Part shown: positions 1 through 7,513 of the stretch, one piece after another
Numbering within the stretch: position 1 is the stretch's first letter
How the letters are laid out: the number at the start of each line of letters is the position of its first letter
Assembly (NCBI RefSeq): GCF_028532725.1
Contig: NZ_JAQKGU010000002.1
Span: 124,001-188,000, forward strand
DNA length: 64,000 nt
Direction of reading: 5' to 3'
From: Desulfovibrio sp. Fe33
GTDB lineage: Bacteria; Desulfobacterota; Desulfovibrionia; Desulfovibrionales; Desulfovibrionaceae
Made by a program: the position numbers and the translations under genes
Notes under the pieces: generated by a model
Seen by the model: the letters and a program-made list of their open reading frames with translations, nothing else
Databases searched by the model: none
What the model was told of the DNA's origin: nothing

Positions 1-79
1 TCTCGTCCCGGAACTCGGGCGGCAGGATAAGCCGACCTTTGTCGTCCAGGCTTCTATGTGCGTGACCTCTGAATCTCAT
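1..79 (-). CDS. mraZ: Transcriptional regulator MraZ (N-terminal part; gene runs off the left edge)
   Basis: Reading leftward from an ATG, the translation begins [20 protein letters not shown]. This is the first AbrB-like half of MraZ, whose hallmark is a 'LDxKGRLxxP' stretch near the N-terminus. MraZ is a ring-forming DNA-binding regulator that normally opens the division and cell-wall (dcw) cluster and represses its own promoter. The ATG at 79 is preferred over the one at 82 because the GGGG Shine-Dalgarno sequence then sits about 5 nt away. Only about 26 codons are visible; the rest of the gene and the dcw cluster would lie left of the window. A phased set of MraZ-like boxes lies just upstream. 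Confidence 0.85.
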   Translation of the reverse strand, partial: MRFRGHAHRSLDDKGRLILPPEFRDE

Positions 80-124
80 CATATCCCCCGGAAAACCATC
101 TTGCTCCACATCTTTACACTATGT

Positions 125-149
125 CTACACTAATTTCCACTTATTCCCA
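125..149 (-). promoter_or_regulatory. MraZ-box-like operator (three 5-mers every 10 bp)
   Basis: Read on the minus strand, the stretch upstream of mraZ contains TGGGA, then 5 nt, TGGAA, then 5 nt, TGTAG. The 10-bp period and the TGGNN core match the known arrangement of MraZ binding sites (TGGGN repeats separated by 5 nt). The first box is perfect and the other two are degenerate. Autoregulation of mraZ is inferred from this. Confidence 0.6.
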
Positions 150-193
150 CCTCTGCGCGAAAATCCCGGGAAAGTCAACCGCCACAACGGGAA

Positions 194-221
194 TTGATCG
201 CCAAAATTCACCGAGTTTAAT
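194..221 (+). promoter_or_regulatory. Candidate sigma70 promoter of pyk
   Basis: TTGATC and TTTAAT are separated by 16 bp in the AT-rich gap between mraZ and pyk, leaving a leader of roughly 130 nt. The match to the consensus is moderate. Confidence 0.35.
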
Positions 222-358
222 TGATTTTTTCGAGTGCTGAGCCTAGACTTTCACCAATCTGGAACGAGGGCCTGCGGCAATTGTTCTGTAAATTCAAAAT
301 ACAAGATGAGCTTCGGCTAAAGCGCCCGGCTGGCGCGGAGCGGAGCTGGGAGGCTGTC

Positions 359-1801
359 ATGGACAGGCATATAAAGATCATCGCCACCCTCGGCCCGGCC
401 ACCGGGACCTATGAATCGGTCAAGGAGCTGGTCACGTCCGGGGCCAAGATTTTCCGGCTCAACTTTTCCCATGGCGGCAAGGAATTCTTCGCCAAGATGG
501 TGGAGATCATCCGAAAGCTGGAGGAAGAGACCGGGCTGACCCTGACCATTCTCCAGGACCTGTCCGGCCCTAAGATCCGCACCTGCGACGTGGGGCTGGG
601 AGCCATCGAGGTCAGCAAGGGCACCGAGGTCCTGCTGGGCACCCCCGACAAGGTCAAGGGAGCGACGGAGCCGTTCATCTGCCTGGACATCCCCGAGATG
701 TTCCACGGCGTCAAGGTCGGCGACCCCGTGGCCTTGTCCGACGGCATGATCCGCTTCAACGTGGTCAAGATCGAGGGCGAGAACCTTATCCGCCTGAAGG
801 CCGTCAACTCGGGCATGTGTCCGCCGCGCAAGGGGATAACCTTCCCCGGCACGACCACTCCGCTGGCCCCGCTGACCGACAAGGACAAGAAGGACCTGGC
901 CTTCGGCATGGAGCTGGGCGTGGATGTGGTGGCCATGAGTTTCGTCCAGAAGCCCGAGGACATCCGAAACCTGCGCAACGAGATGGCCAAGCACGGCAAG
1001 CCGCTGCCCATTGTGGCCAAGCTTGAACGCACCGCCGCCCTGGCCTGCCTGGACGAGATCGTGGACGAGGCCGACGGCATCATGGTCGCCCGCGGCGATC
1101 TCGGCCTGGAACTCGACCTGGCCGAGCTGCCCGTGGCCCAGAAAAGAATCATCAAGCAGTGCAATAAGGCCGGGAAGCCGGTTATCGTGGCGACCCAGAT
1201 GCTTCTGTCCATGGTCAATTCGCCCATGGCCACCCGGGCCGAGACCACGGACGTGGCCAACGCCATCCTGGACGGCGCGGACTGCGTCATGCTCTCCGAG
1301 GAAACGGCCATCGGCAACTATACCGGGGAAACCGTCCGGTTCATGCGCAAGATCGCCTACGAGATAGAGGCGTTCATGTTCGAGTCCGGCCGGCCGGAGC
1401 TTGACCGGGGAGGGGCGAGGGAGCTTCCCTCCACGTTCCTGGCCTATGCCGCCGCCATGCTGGCGGGCAAGACCAACGCCAGGGCCATAGTCTGCCATTC
1501 CACCTCCGGGGCCACCTCGCGGCTGCTCTCCTCCTGCCGCCCCAAGCAATCCATCTACGCGCTCTCCTCCGACCATACGGTCAGGCACTTCACCAACCTG
1601 TCCTGGGGCGTGATCCCCGCGGAACCCCTGGACGTCATCCACGACCACCAGGAGCGCGCCGAGGTTTTCGTCCGGCAATGCACCGACTTCGTGCCGGGAG
1701 ACATCGTCATCATCACGGCGGGGCAGCCGGAACGGGGCAAGGCCACCACCCAGACCAACGTGGTCAAGCTGTACGAGAAACTGAGCAAGGAAGAGGATTA
1801 G
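359..1801 (+). CDS. pyk: Pyruvate kinase
   Basis: Converts phosphoenolpyruvate and ADP to pyruvate and ATP, the last step of glycolysis. The 480-residue product has the usual family length. It opens with a canonical KIIATLGPAT strand, carries the Mg/PEP-binding IVAKLE segment near residue 220, MVARGDLGLEL near 240 and the ATQML helix near 278, followed by the C-terminal alpha/beta domain. The start is set at MDRHIKI because GGGAGG lies 5 nt upstream; in-frame codons further upstream would add an unrelated 46-residue extension. The gene is followed after 7 nt by an HD-GYP gene, so the two probably share a transcript. The lysine and glutamate of the active site are present. Confidence 0.95.
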   Translation: MDRHIKIIATLGPATGTYESVKELVTSGAKIFRLNFSHGGKEFFAKMVEIIRKLEEETGLTLTILQDLSGPKIRTCDVGLGAIEVSKGTEVLLGTPDKVKGATEPFICLDIPEMFHGVKVGDPVALSDGMIRFNVVKIEGENLIRLKAVNSGMCPPRKGITFPGTTTPLAPLTDKDKKDLAFGMELGVDVVAMSFVQKPEDIRNLRNEMAKHGKPLPIVAKLERTAALACLDEIVDEADGIMVARGDLGLELDLAELPVAQKRIIKQCNKAGKPVIVATQMLLSMVNSPMATRAETTDVANAILDGADCVMLSEETAIGNYTGETVRFMRKIAYEIEAFMFESGRPELDRGGARELPSTFLAYAAAMLAGKTNARAIVCHSTSGATSRLLSSCRPKQSIYALSSDHTVRHFTNLSWGVIPAEPLDVIHDHQERAEVFVRQCTDFVPGDIVIITAGQPERGKATTQTNVVKLYEKLSKEED

Positions 1802-1808
1802 CCAGCCC

Positions 1809-2822
1809 ATGCGAGCCGACCAGAAGCACGACATCCCGGACGGGCTCAACGAGGAGTACTATCAGGTCAGCGCCGATATCCTCAGCAGCTTCAACAAGTA
1901 TCGTCCTCCGTTGAACATCTTCATCTTTAAGGAAGATGTGGCCCGGGTGATCCTGTACTACAAGGTCGGCGGCAGGCTTTCCAACGAACAGGTGGAGGAA
2001 CTGGCCGCTCTGACCGGGCAGGGCGTGGTCTTCTTTTCCCGCGAGGACCATCAGGTCTACGTCAAGCACATCAGCTATCAGCTCGATCTCGTCCTGGTGG
2101 ACAGGAACCTCAAGGAAAAGGAGATCGCGGACATCTTCACCCAGGCTCTGACACGCAGGCTGGCCGAGTTCTTCGAGCAGCCCGTGAAGGCGGTCTTCGA
2201 GAAACTCTGGGTGGACCTCATGGTCCTGTCCGAATACCTCTACACCGACATGAGCCGCGCCCGCGCCCTGGTCAGGCGGCTGCACGGCGTGCATTCCCTG
2301 GAAAATCATTCGGTCAACACCGGCTTCCTCGGCCTGGCTTTGTGGGCCAAGCTCAAGGACGGGAGGCTGTCCGATTCGGTGAGACGTCCCGTCTTCGACC
2401 GCGTCCTGGCCGGGCTCTTCCTTCACGATCTGGGCATGGCCAAGGTGCCGCTGTTCCTTCGCACCAAGGACAAGCCTCTTACCGGCGAGGAGCGCGCCAA
2501 GGTCAATTCCCACACCAAAGTCGGCTACGAGATGCTCGGCAAGCTCGGCCTGCGTTATCCCGAGATAGATCAATGCGTCACTGAGCATCATGAGCGGCTG
2601 AACGGTTCGGGCTATCCGCTCAAGTCGACGCGGCAGGAGTTCCCCGGCAGACTGACGGCCGTGGCTGATTCGTTTTGCGCCATGATCTCCAAACGGCCTT
2701 ACGCCGAGCCCATCGGACACATCAAGGCCGCCGCGTCCCTGGCCCAGGACCCCCGCTATGACCAGGAAATCACCAAGGCGCTACAGACCTTTCTCCTGGT
2801 CGACCTGAAGCTCAAGCCGTAA
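1809..2822 (+). CDS. HD-GYP domain protein (probable cyclic-di-GMP phosphodiesterase)
   Basis: A 337-residue cytoplasmic protein with no signal peptide or membrane segment. The C-terminal half carries HD-GYP hallmarks: LHDLGMAK near residue 206, HTKVGYEML around 233, and EHHERLNGSGYP near 259. Family members hydrolyse c-di-GMP with a di- or tri-iron centre. The N-terminal 130 residues do not match a sensor domain I recognise. The sequence has NGSGYP where active enzymes usually have DGxGYP, so activity is probable but not certain. It starts 7 nt after pyk and probably belongs to the same operon. Confidence 0.8.
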   Translation: MRADQKHDIPDGLNEEYYQVSADILSSFNKYRPPLNIFIFKEDVARVILYYKVGGRLSNEQVEELAALTGQGVVFFSREDHQVYVKHISYQLDLVLVDRNLKEKEIADIFTQALTRRLAEFFEQPVKAVFEKLWVDLMVLSEYLYTDMSRARALVRRLHGVHSLENHSVNTGFLGLALWAKLKDGRLSDSVRRPVFDRVLAGLFLHDLGMAKVPLFLRTKDKPLTGEERAKVNSHTKVGYEMLGKLGLRYPEIDQCVTEHHERLNGSGYPLKSTRQEFPGRLTAVADSFCAMISKRPYAEPIGHIKAAASLAQDPRYDQEITKALQTFLLVDLKLKP

Positions 2823-2838
2823 TCATATCCAGTAAATA

Positions 2839-2860
2839 AAAGCCCCTATGCCGGGCTTTC
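2839..2860 (+). terminator. Weak hairpin terminator after the pyk operon
   Basis: AAAGCCC pairs with GGGCTTT around a 7-nt loop, 17 nt after the HD-GYP stop codon. The U-tract is only three residues long. Confidence 0.45.
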
Positions 2861-2947
2861 CCGGCGCGGGGCAGTGTCGCGCGGCCGGGGGGCGCATAGT
2901 ATGGTCTTTCGTCCTTCGCAAGGAATCGCGCCGGGGTGAATTCCCTG

Positions 2948-2991
2948 TTGCCTATTCCAGACTCTTCAAGTATAGAATAGTTATCGTTATC
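2948..2991 (+). promoter_or_regulatory. Promoter of the P460-type cytochrome gene with an overlapping Fur-like site
   Basis: TTGCCT and TATAGA are spaced 17 bp apart, about 36 nt before the start codon. Immediately downstream lie two abutting GTTATC hexamers (2980-2991), preceded by AGAATA. Read on the other strand this is GATAAC-GATAAC, close to the Fur-box hexamer GATAAT. Iron control is an inference from this resemblance alone. Confidence 0.4.
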
Positions 2992-3011
2992 ACCTTAGGC
3001 CCGGAGGGCGC

Positions 3012-3605
3012 ATGAAACATTTGACAATCGCAGTGCTGCTGGTCGCCGTTTTCGGCTTCACGGCGTTTGCCATGGACAAAACCATGGACAAGACGATGAG
3101 CAAATCCATGGACGAGTCGATGAGCAAGCCCATGGAGAACCCCATGGACAAATCCATGGATAAGCCCATGGACAAAGCCATGGATAAGTCGATGAGCAAG
3201 TCCATGGACATGATGCTCAAAGCGGACAGCGCGGCCGTCTGGAAGTACATCACCGAGGTCTCGCCCTACAGGGAATGGGGGCAGTTCCCGGACCACATGG
3301 GTATGCGCAAGGGGAAGTCCCCCCATGGCGCGCTGCATGAGGTGTACGTTAACGGGGCGGGCCTGACCAAGGGAACGCCCAAGCCCGAAGGCGCCATGGT
3401 GGTGAAGGATAATTTCAATTCCGGGGAGAAGCTGAAGTTCATCACCGTCATGTACAAGGTCAAAGGATACAATCCCTCGGCGGGCGACTGGTACTGGGTG
3501 GAATACTCGCCCGAAGGGAAAGTCCTGGTGGAAGGGCCGGGATCATGCGCCCGTTGTCATTCGAAGAGGGCCGACCACGACTACATCATGGTTTCCGACC
3601 ATTAG
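3012..3605 (+). CDS. Exported cytochrome P460-family c-type haem protein with a Met-rich repeat region
   Basis: A 197-residue protein with an N-terminal signal peptide (about residues 1-20). Residues 21-66 are made of repeated tetrapeptides of the form M-(D/S)-K-(S/T/P/A). A globular P460 domain follows, with the haem c motif CARCH near residues 179-183 close to the C-terminus, as is typical of the family. P460 cytochromes act in the periplasm on hydroxylamine, NO or related nitrogen species; the substrate here is unknown. The methionine-rich linker resembles metal-binding Met motifs of periplasmic copper proteins, which is only a suggestion. The gene is monocistronic, with its own promoter and a shared downstream terminator. 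Start: GGAGGG lies 6-7 nt upstream. Confidence 0.75.
   Translation: MKHLTIAVLLVAVFGFTAFAMDKTMDKTMSKSMDESMSKPMENPMDKSMDKPMDKAMDKSMSKSMDMMLKADSAAVWKYITEVSPYREWGQFPDHMGMRKGKSPHGALHEVYVNGAGLTKGTPKPEGAMVVKDNFNSGEKLKFITVMYKVKGYNPSAGDWYWVEYSPEGKVLVEGPGSCARCHSKRADHDYIMVSDH
3072..3212 (+). repeat. In-gene 12-bp-period tandem repeat (Met-Asp/Ser-Lys-X)
   Basis: About eleven imperfect 12-bp units encode MDKT/MSKS/MDKP-type tetrapeptides just after the signal peptide. The unit is in frame, so changes in copy number would lengthen or shorten the linker without a frameshift. Confidence 0.8.
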
Positions 3606-3640
3606 ACCGTGGGCGGCCTGCCGCATCATTTCATGAAAGA

Positions 3641-3671
3641 AACGGCCCGTCCCATGAAGGGGCGGGCCGTT
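3641..3671. terminator. Bidirectional terminator between convergent genes
   Basis: AACGGCCCG-CCC pairs with the mirrored arm around a 5-nt loop, placed between the P460 gene and the convergent CBS gene. It is stable, but T-tracts are short on both sides. Confidence 0.55.
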
Positions 3672-3694
3672 CGCATTGCTTGTGCGGGCAACCG

Positions 3695-4186
3695 CTACTT
3701 CTTGAAGACCTGGACCATGTCGCGGGTCATGTCGCGGTACACGTCGGTAACGTAGATCACGCCCATGACGCGCTCGCTTTCGACCACCAGAGCCCAGTCG
3801 CGGCGGGATTTGAGGAATACGTCCAGGACCACCAGGATGGGATCGTTGGGCTTGAGGAGCGGCGGGTTGGGGATGATGTATTCGTCGAGCCTGAGCTGGG
3901 TGCAGATCAGGCAGGCGTTGGCGAACTGCTGGTCCCAATCCACTTCGCCGTCCGTAATCAGATTTTCGTCCTTGAGCACGGACTGTTTGACCGCCTTGAA
4001 AAGCTGCCACAGGTTGATGGTTCCCTTGAGCTTGCCGCCCTTGGTCTTGACCACCACCACCTGCGAGTCCGGGGCTTCCACCATGGCCTCGCGCATGACG
4101 CGAATGGCTTCGGCCAGGCTGGCGTCCTCCTGAACGGTCGGGTATTCGTCGCGCATCATGTCCCAGGCGCGTTTTCTAAGCATCAT
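3695..4186 (-). CDS. CBS-domain pair protein
   Basis: A 163-residue cytoplasmic protein made of two CBS modules (about residues 5-60 and 95-160). The modules have the usual 'TVQEDASLAEAIRVM' and 'LLKPNDPILVVLDVF' openings. CBS pairs bind adenosyl nucleotides or other ligands and regulate partner proteins; no partner is fused here. GGAGG lies 10 nt before the first of two tandem ATGs. It is convergent with the cytochrome gene and divergent from the DUF3108 gene. The ligand cannot be told from sequence. Confidence 0.75.
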   Translation of the reverse strand: MMLRKRAWDMMRDEYPTVQEDASLAEAIRVMREAMVEAPDSQVVVVKTKGGKLKGTINLWQLFKAVKQSVLKDENLITDGEVDWDQQFANACLICTQLRLDEYIIPNPPLLKPNDPILVVLDVFLKSRRDWALVVESERVMGVIYVTDVYRDMTRDMVQVFKK

Positions 4187-4329
4187 AGGGGCTAATCCTC
4201 CGATATCTTGCTACGAGTCAGGGCCGCATATTACCTCCTTCTATCTCGTGCGCGGGGATTTGTCCATAACAACGGCGTGGTTACATGGCTGCGTCTTGAC
4301 TTGTCCCCGATTGATGGCGACTATGTACT

Positions 4330-5094
4330 ATGCGCGGAATCCTTTTGACCGTCCTTGCGGTTCTTTTTCTGGCCGTCCCGGCTCTCGGGACGGAGGATGC
4401 CTCCCCGCCCTTCGGGCCGGGCGAACGGCTGTATTACGATATCCATTGGACCGTTGTCCGGGCCGGCAAGGCGGAGTTGATCTGCCGGGACGACACGGAG
4501 ATGGACGGCGTGCCCGCGCGCTATTTTTTCGCCAAGGCCCGCACTCTCGGCTGGGTGGACAACTTCTACAAGGTCCGCGACACCATGGAGGCCTGGACCG
4601 ACATGGGAGTCAACCACGCCTTGCGCTACAAGAAGGACCAGAGGGAAGGTTCCTACCGCAAGAAGGTCGATCTCATATTCGACAAGCGGACCAATCAGTC
4701 CTACCGCTACGCCAGGGGCAAGCTCCAGCACACCCTCGACCAGCCCGCGGACGTCTTCGACCCCATGTCCATCCTTTTCGCCTTCCGCAAGCACGCGCTC
4801 CACGAAGGAATGGAGTTCAACGCCAACGTGTCCGACGGCAAGGTGTCCGTGGTGGGCAAGGCGTTCGTGGAAGGGCGCGAGAAGGTGGAAACCGGCATCG
4901 GCGACGTGGACGCCTATCGCGTGCGCCTGGACATCCGGCACCTTTCCGGGGTGTTCAAGAAGTCCGATAATGCCGAGCTGTATGTCTGGTTCTCGGCGGA
5001 CGACCGGCGCATTCCGGTCAAGGTCAAGTCCAAGGTGGTGGTCGGGTTCTTCTCCATGACCCTGCGTGAGTATTACCCGCCCAAGAAAGGATAA
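4330..5094 (+). CDS. Exported DUF3108 domain protein
   Basis: 254 residues with a signal peptide (about 1-20, cleavage after ALG). The rest is the beta-rich DUF3108 fold: it begins FGPGERLYYDIHW, continues with DTMEAWTDMGVNHALRYKK, and ends in ADDRRIPVKVKSKVVVG. The family is periplasmic or outer-membrane associated and of unknown function. No Shine-Dalgarno sequence is visible within 20 nt of the ATG, but this start gives a proper signal peptide and no other start fits. It appears to be transcribed alone. Confidence 0.75.
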   Translation: MRGILLTVLAVLFLAVPALGTEDASPPFGPGERLYYDIHWTVVRAGKAELICRDDTEMDGVPARYFFAKARTLGWVDNFYKVRDTMEAWTDMGVNHALRYKKDQREGSYRKKVDLIFDKRTNQSYRYARGKLQHTLDQPADVFDPMSILFAFRKHALHEGMEFNANVSDGKVSVVGKAFVEGREKVETGIGDVDAYRVRLDIRHLSGVFKKSDNAELYVWFSADDRRIPVKVKSKVVVGFFSMTLREYYPPKKG

Positions 5095-5114
5095 TTCCCG
5101 ATGGGAGGCCGCTT

Positions 5115-5375
5115 TCAGCCTTCCCGGAGGTGGACCTTGTTGGAGCGGGGGAATTCCCGCTTGAGGATGGTCTTGAGGCGTTTCTTGAGGTCCTTGGCGG
5201 TCGTGGCCGAGGTTTCGTCCAGGTAGCCGAATTCGCGGATTTCGTAGGCGTCGCCGGTCCTGCGCACGGATACGCCCCGGTCCCGCTTGAAGGTCAGCAG
5301 TTCCAGGGTCCCGCCGTCGGGCAGCTTTTTCAGCCTGGCCAGCGCCGTGGCCAGGGCGGAGCCCATGTCTATCAT
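5115..5375 (-). CDS. Small conserved protein, second member of a tandem paralog pair
   Basis: 86 residues with no signal peptide or membrane segment, basic overall. The C-terminal segment LKTILKREFPRSNKVHL matches LKVLFKREFPRSTKIRL of the upstream gene. The two also share a 'KLPxGxxLxLxTxKRxRxVxxRRTG' organisation, so one is a duplicate of the other. Its ATG overlaps the TGA of the upstream gene (ATGA arrangement), implying translational coupling and probably a fixed stoichiometry. I do not recognise the family; function unknown. Confidence 0.65.
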   Translation of the reverse strand: MIDMGSALATALARLKKLPDGGTLELLTFKRDRGVSVRRTGDAYEIREFGYLDETSATTAKDLKKRLKTILKREFPRSNKVHLREG

Positions 5376-5680
5376 ATGACCTTGCGTCCCGTGGGCAGGG
5401 CGTCGCCGTCGGCCTCGCCGAGGTCGTAGAGTCGGATTTTTGTGGAACGGGGAAATTCCCGTTTGAACAGGACCTTGAGGAGCTTTTTCAGGCCGGAGAA
5501 GGGGACTTGGAAACGCTCCTGCCGGAAACCGTCCTCGGTCACGTCGAAAGCGTCCGGGCCGGTGCGCCGGATGAGCACGGAGCGGTTGCGTTTGTAGGTG
5601 CGCAGGTCCAGGGCGTGGCCTTCGGGCAGCTTGTCGAGTCTGCGCAGCAGGTCTGGCAGTGCGGTGGCCTTGTCGAGCAT
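5372..5680 (-). CDS. Small conserved protein, first member of a tandem paralog pair
   Basis: 102 residues, cytoplasmic, rich in Lys, Arg and Leu. The layout is a predicted N-terminal helix (TALPDLLRRLDKLPEG), a strand-rich middle (LDLRTYKRNRSVLIRRTG), then the shared KREFPRSTKIRLYDLG motif and a short divergent tail. The downstream gene is its paralog and overlaps it by 4 nt. There is no strong Shine-Dalgarno sequence. The pair is convergent with the DUF3108 gene and divergent from rlmD. The function is not known to me; the basic REFPRS motif would fit nucleic-acid or protein binding, which is speculative. Confidence 0.65.
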   Translation of the reverse strand: MLDKATALPDLLRRLDKLPEGHALDLRTYKRNRSVLIRRTGPDAFDVTEDGFRQERFQVPFSGLKKLLKVLFKREFPRSTKIRLYDLGEADGDALPTGRKVI

Positions 5681-5792
5681 GGTCTAAACCATAGACAGCC
5701 GCCTTAATCCGTGTCAAACCGCATTGCGCAATCAATATCAGTATACAGTGTCCCGGAGCGTCGTTTCACGCGCCCGGAACCGAGGAGGCTTC

Positions 5793-7175
5793 ATGCCCTT
5801 GCAGAAAGACGACGTCATAGAATGTTCCATCGAATCCCTGGCCTTCGGCGGCCGGGGCGTGGCCCATGTGGACGGCATGGCCGTGTTCGTGGCGGGCGGA
5901 TTGCCCGGCGACACCGTCACCGCCCGCGTGGTCAAGGCCAAGAAGCGGTTCGCCGAGGCCGAGCTCGAAACCGTGGTCACGCCGTCGTCCAACCGCGTGG
6001 AGCCGAAATGTCCGCATTTCGGCGTCTGCGGCGGCTGCGCCATCCAGGACCTGGACTATGCCGAGCAGGTGGCCCAGAAGGCGGCTCAGGTGGAGAACGC
6101 GCTCAAGCGCATAGGCAAGGCCGAAGGCTTCACCATGGACCCGCCCGCATCCTCGCCGTCGATCTGGAACTACCGCAACAAGATGGAGTTCGTCTTCGAG
6201 CAGCGTGACGACGGCCTGCATCTCGGGCTGCGCACCGATTCCCCGGCCGGGGAGAAGGGGCTGTCCCCGGTTCTCGATGTCGAGGAGTGCCGCCTGTGCG
6301 CCGACCGGGACATGGAAATCCTGCGCACGGTCCGCGAGTTCGCCCGCGCCTCGGGGCTGCCTGCCTATGATCCCTCCGAGGACGAAGGGTTCTGGCGGCA
6401 TCTGGTCATCCGCCGCACCGCACTGAACGAGTCCATGGTCCACATCATTACGGCCGAAACTCCGCGTTATTACGACCGCGCCGAAGGGCTGGGCGAAACC
6501 CTGGCCGACCGGTTTCCGGAACTGACATCCTTCGTGCACTCCTCGCGCGCACGCCGTTCCCTGGCCGCCACCGGAGAGAAGGTGGTCTTCCGCCTGGGGA
6601 CCAAGACCGTGGAGGAGATGGTCGAGCACGGCGACCGGCAGGCGCGCTACCACATCGCGCCCAACGCCTTTTTCCAGACCAACACCGGCGGCGCCGGAGA
6701 ATTGTTCGGGACCATCCGCGAGTTCGGCGGCTTTACGGGGAACGAGACCCTGCTGGACCTCTACTGCGGCTGCGGAGCCATCGGCATCTTCCTGGCGGAC
6801 AAGGTCGCCAGGGTCGTCGGCGTCGAGATCAGCGAGGAGGCCGTGTCCAAGGCATGGTCCAGCGCCAAGCTGAACGGCCTGGAAAACTGCGAGTTCACCG
6901 CCGCAACCCTGGACAGCCCGGCAGCCCTCAAGGCCCTGCCCAAGACCGACGTTCTGGTCATCGATCCGCCCCGGGCGGGTATCCACGAGAGCACGGCCAA
7001 GACCATCCTCGGCCTGTCGCCCAAGAAAATTCTGGCCGTTTCCTGCGACCCCTCCACCCTGGCCCGCGACGTCCAGCGGCTCTCGGAAAAGTACGAGCTG
7101 AAGCGCGCCCGCGCCGTGGACATGTTCCCCCACACCCACCACATCGAAACCGTGGCTCTGCTGGAACTTCGCTAG
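5793..7175 (+). CDS. rlmD: 23S rRNA (uracil-5-)-methyltransferase, TrmA/RlmD family
   Basis: SAM-dependent methylation of a uracil C5, most likely U1939 of 23S rRNA. The 460-residue protein has an N-terminal TRAM domain (about residues 5-60) and a [4Fe-4S] cysteine set CPHFGVCGGC near residues 73-82 with a further cysteine near 166. The SAM motif LLDLYCGCGAIGIF is near 321, IDPPRAG near 390, and the catalytic cysteine lies in VSCDPSTLARD near 416. The start was chosen at MPLQKDD because of the GAGGAGG 5 nt upstream. TrmA/RumB paralogs lack the iron-sulfur cysteines, which favours RlmD; exact base specificity is inferred. Confidence 0.88.
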   Translation: MPLQKDDVIECSIESLAFGGRGVAHVDGMAVFVAGGLPGDTVTARVVKAKKRFAEAELETVVTPSSNRVEPKCPHFGVCGGCAIQDLDYAEQVAQKAAQVENALKRIGKAEGFTMDPPASSPSIWNYRNKMEFVFEQRDDGLHLGLRTDSPAGEKGLSPVLDVEECRLCADRDMEILRTVREFARASGLPAYDPSEDEGFWRHLVIRRTALNESMVHIITAETPRYYDRAEGLGETLADRFPELTSFVHSSRARRSLAATGEKVVFRLGTKTVEEMVEHGDRQARYHIAPNAFFQTNTGGAGELFGTIREFGGFTGNETLLDLYCGCGAIGIFLADKVARVVGVEISEEAVSKAWSSAKLNGLENCEFTAATLDSPAALKALPKTDVLVIDPPRAGIHESTAKTILGLSPKKILAVSCDPSTLARDVQRLSEKYELKRARAVDMFPHTHHIETVALLELR

Positions 7176-7219
7176 GCTGTCGGCCGCTCCCGCGGGGGCG
7201 GCGGATAGGCAGGCTTTTT

Positions 7220-7254
7220 GGCCCTGAAGGATGTTCGTCCTTCAGGGCCTTTTT
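7220..7254 (+). terminator. Strong rho-independent terminator of rlmD
   Basis: A perfect 12-bp stem (GGCCCTGAAGGA with its complement) has a 6-nt loop and is followed by TTTTT. Confidence 0.92.
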
Positions 7255-7455
7255 GCGCGGCCGGGAAAAACCGCCGCATGAATTGCCTGTGGTTTGCCCT
7301 TCCCCCCGCGCCTGTCAAGCGGAGGGGGCATCCCGTTCGTCCGGCGGACGCAACGCCTTGGCATGTAAAGAATTGCGGAAAAACGTCGGATGTCTTTACA
7401 TGTGGATAAATATCATGGCGTAAGAATGTGTTGTAATCTTTAGGCCATTTTGCGC

Positions 7456-7470
7456 GGTATGGAATTTGCT
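7456..7470 (+). promoter_or_regulatory. Candidate sigma54 (-24/-12) promoter of the PEP-CTERM gene
   Basis: GG and GC are separated by exactly 10 nt, and the -12 element reads TTTGCT (consensus TTGCT). The -24 element, CGGTATG, is weaker than the TGGCACG consensus. It lies about 44 nt before the start codon. PEP-CTERM genes in exosortase-bearing bacteria are often sigma54-dependent under PrsK/PrsR, which makes this placement plausible. Confidence 0.45.
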
Positions 7471-7513
7471 TTTAAGGGCCTAATCAACAACGCAAAAAGG
7501 GGGCGACTGCGCT

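Noticed and set aside
317-1849. Long open frame opposite pyk
   Set aside because: Shadow frame of a clearly identified gene; Gly/His/Asp-rich translation without domain features.
3072-3212. CRISPR or iteron from the 12-bp-period repeat
   Set aside because: The repeat is in frame inside a signal-peptide-bearing gene and encodes regular tetrapeptides.
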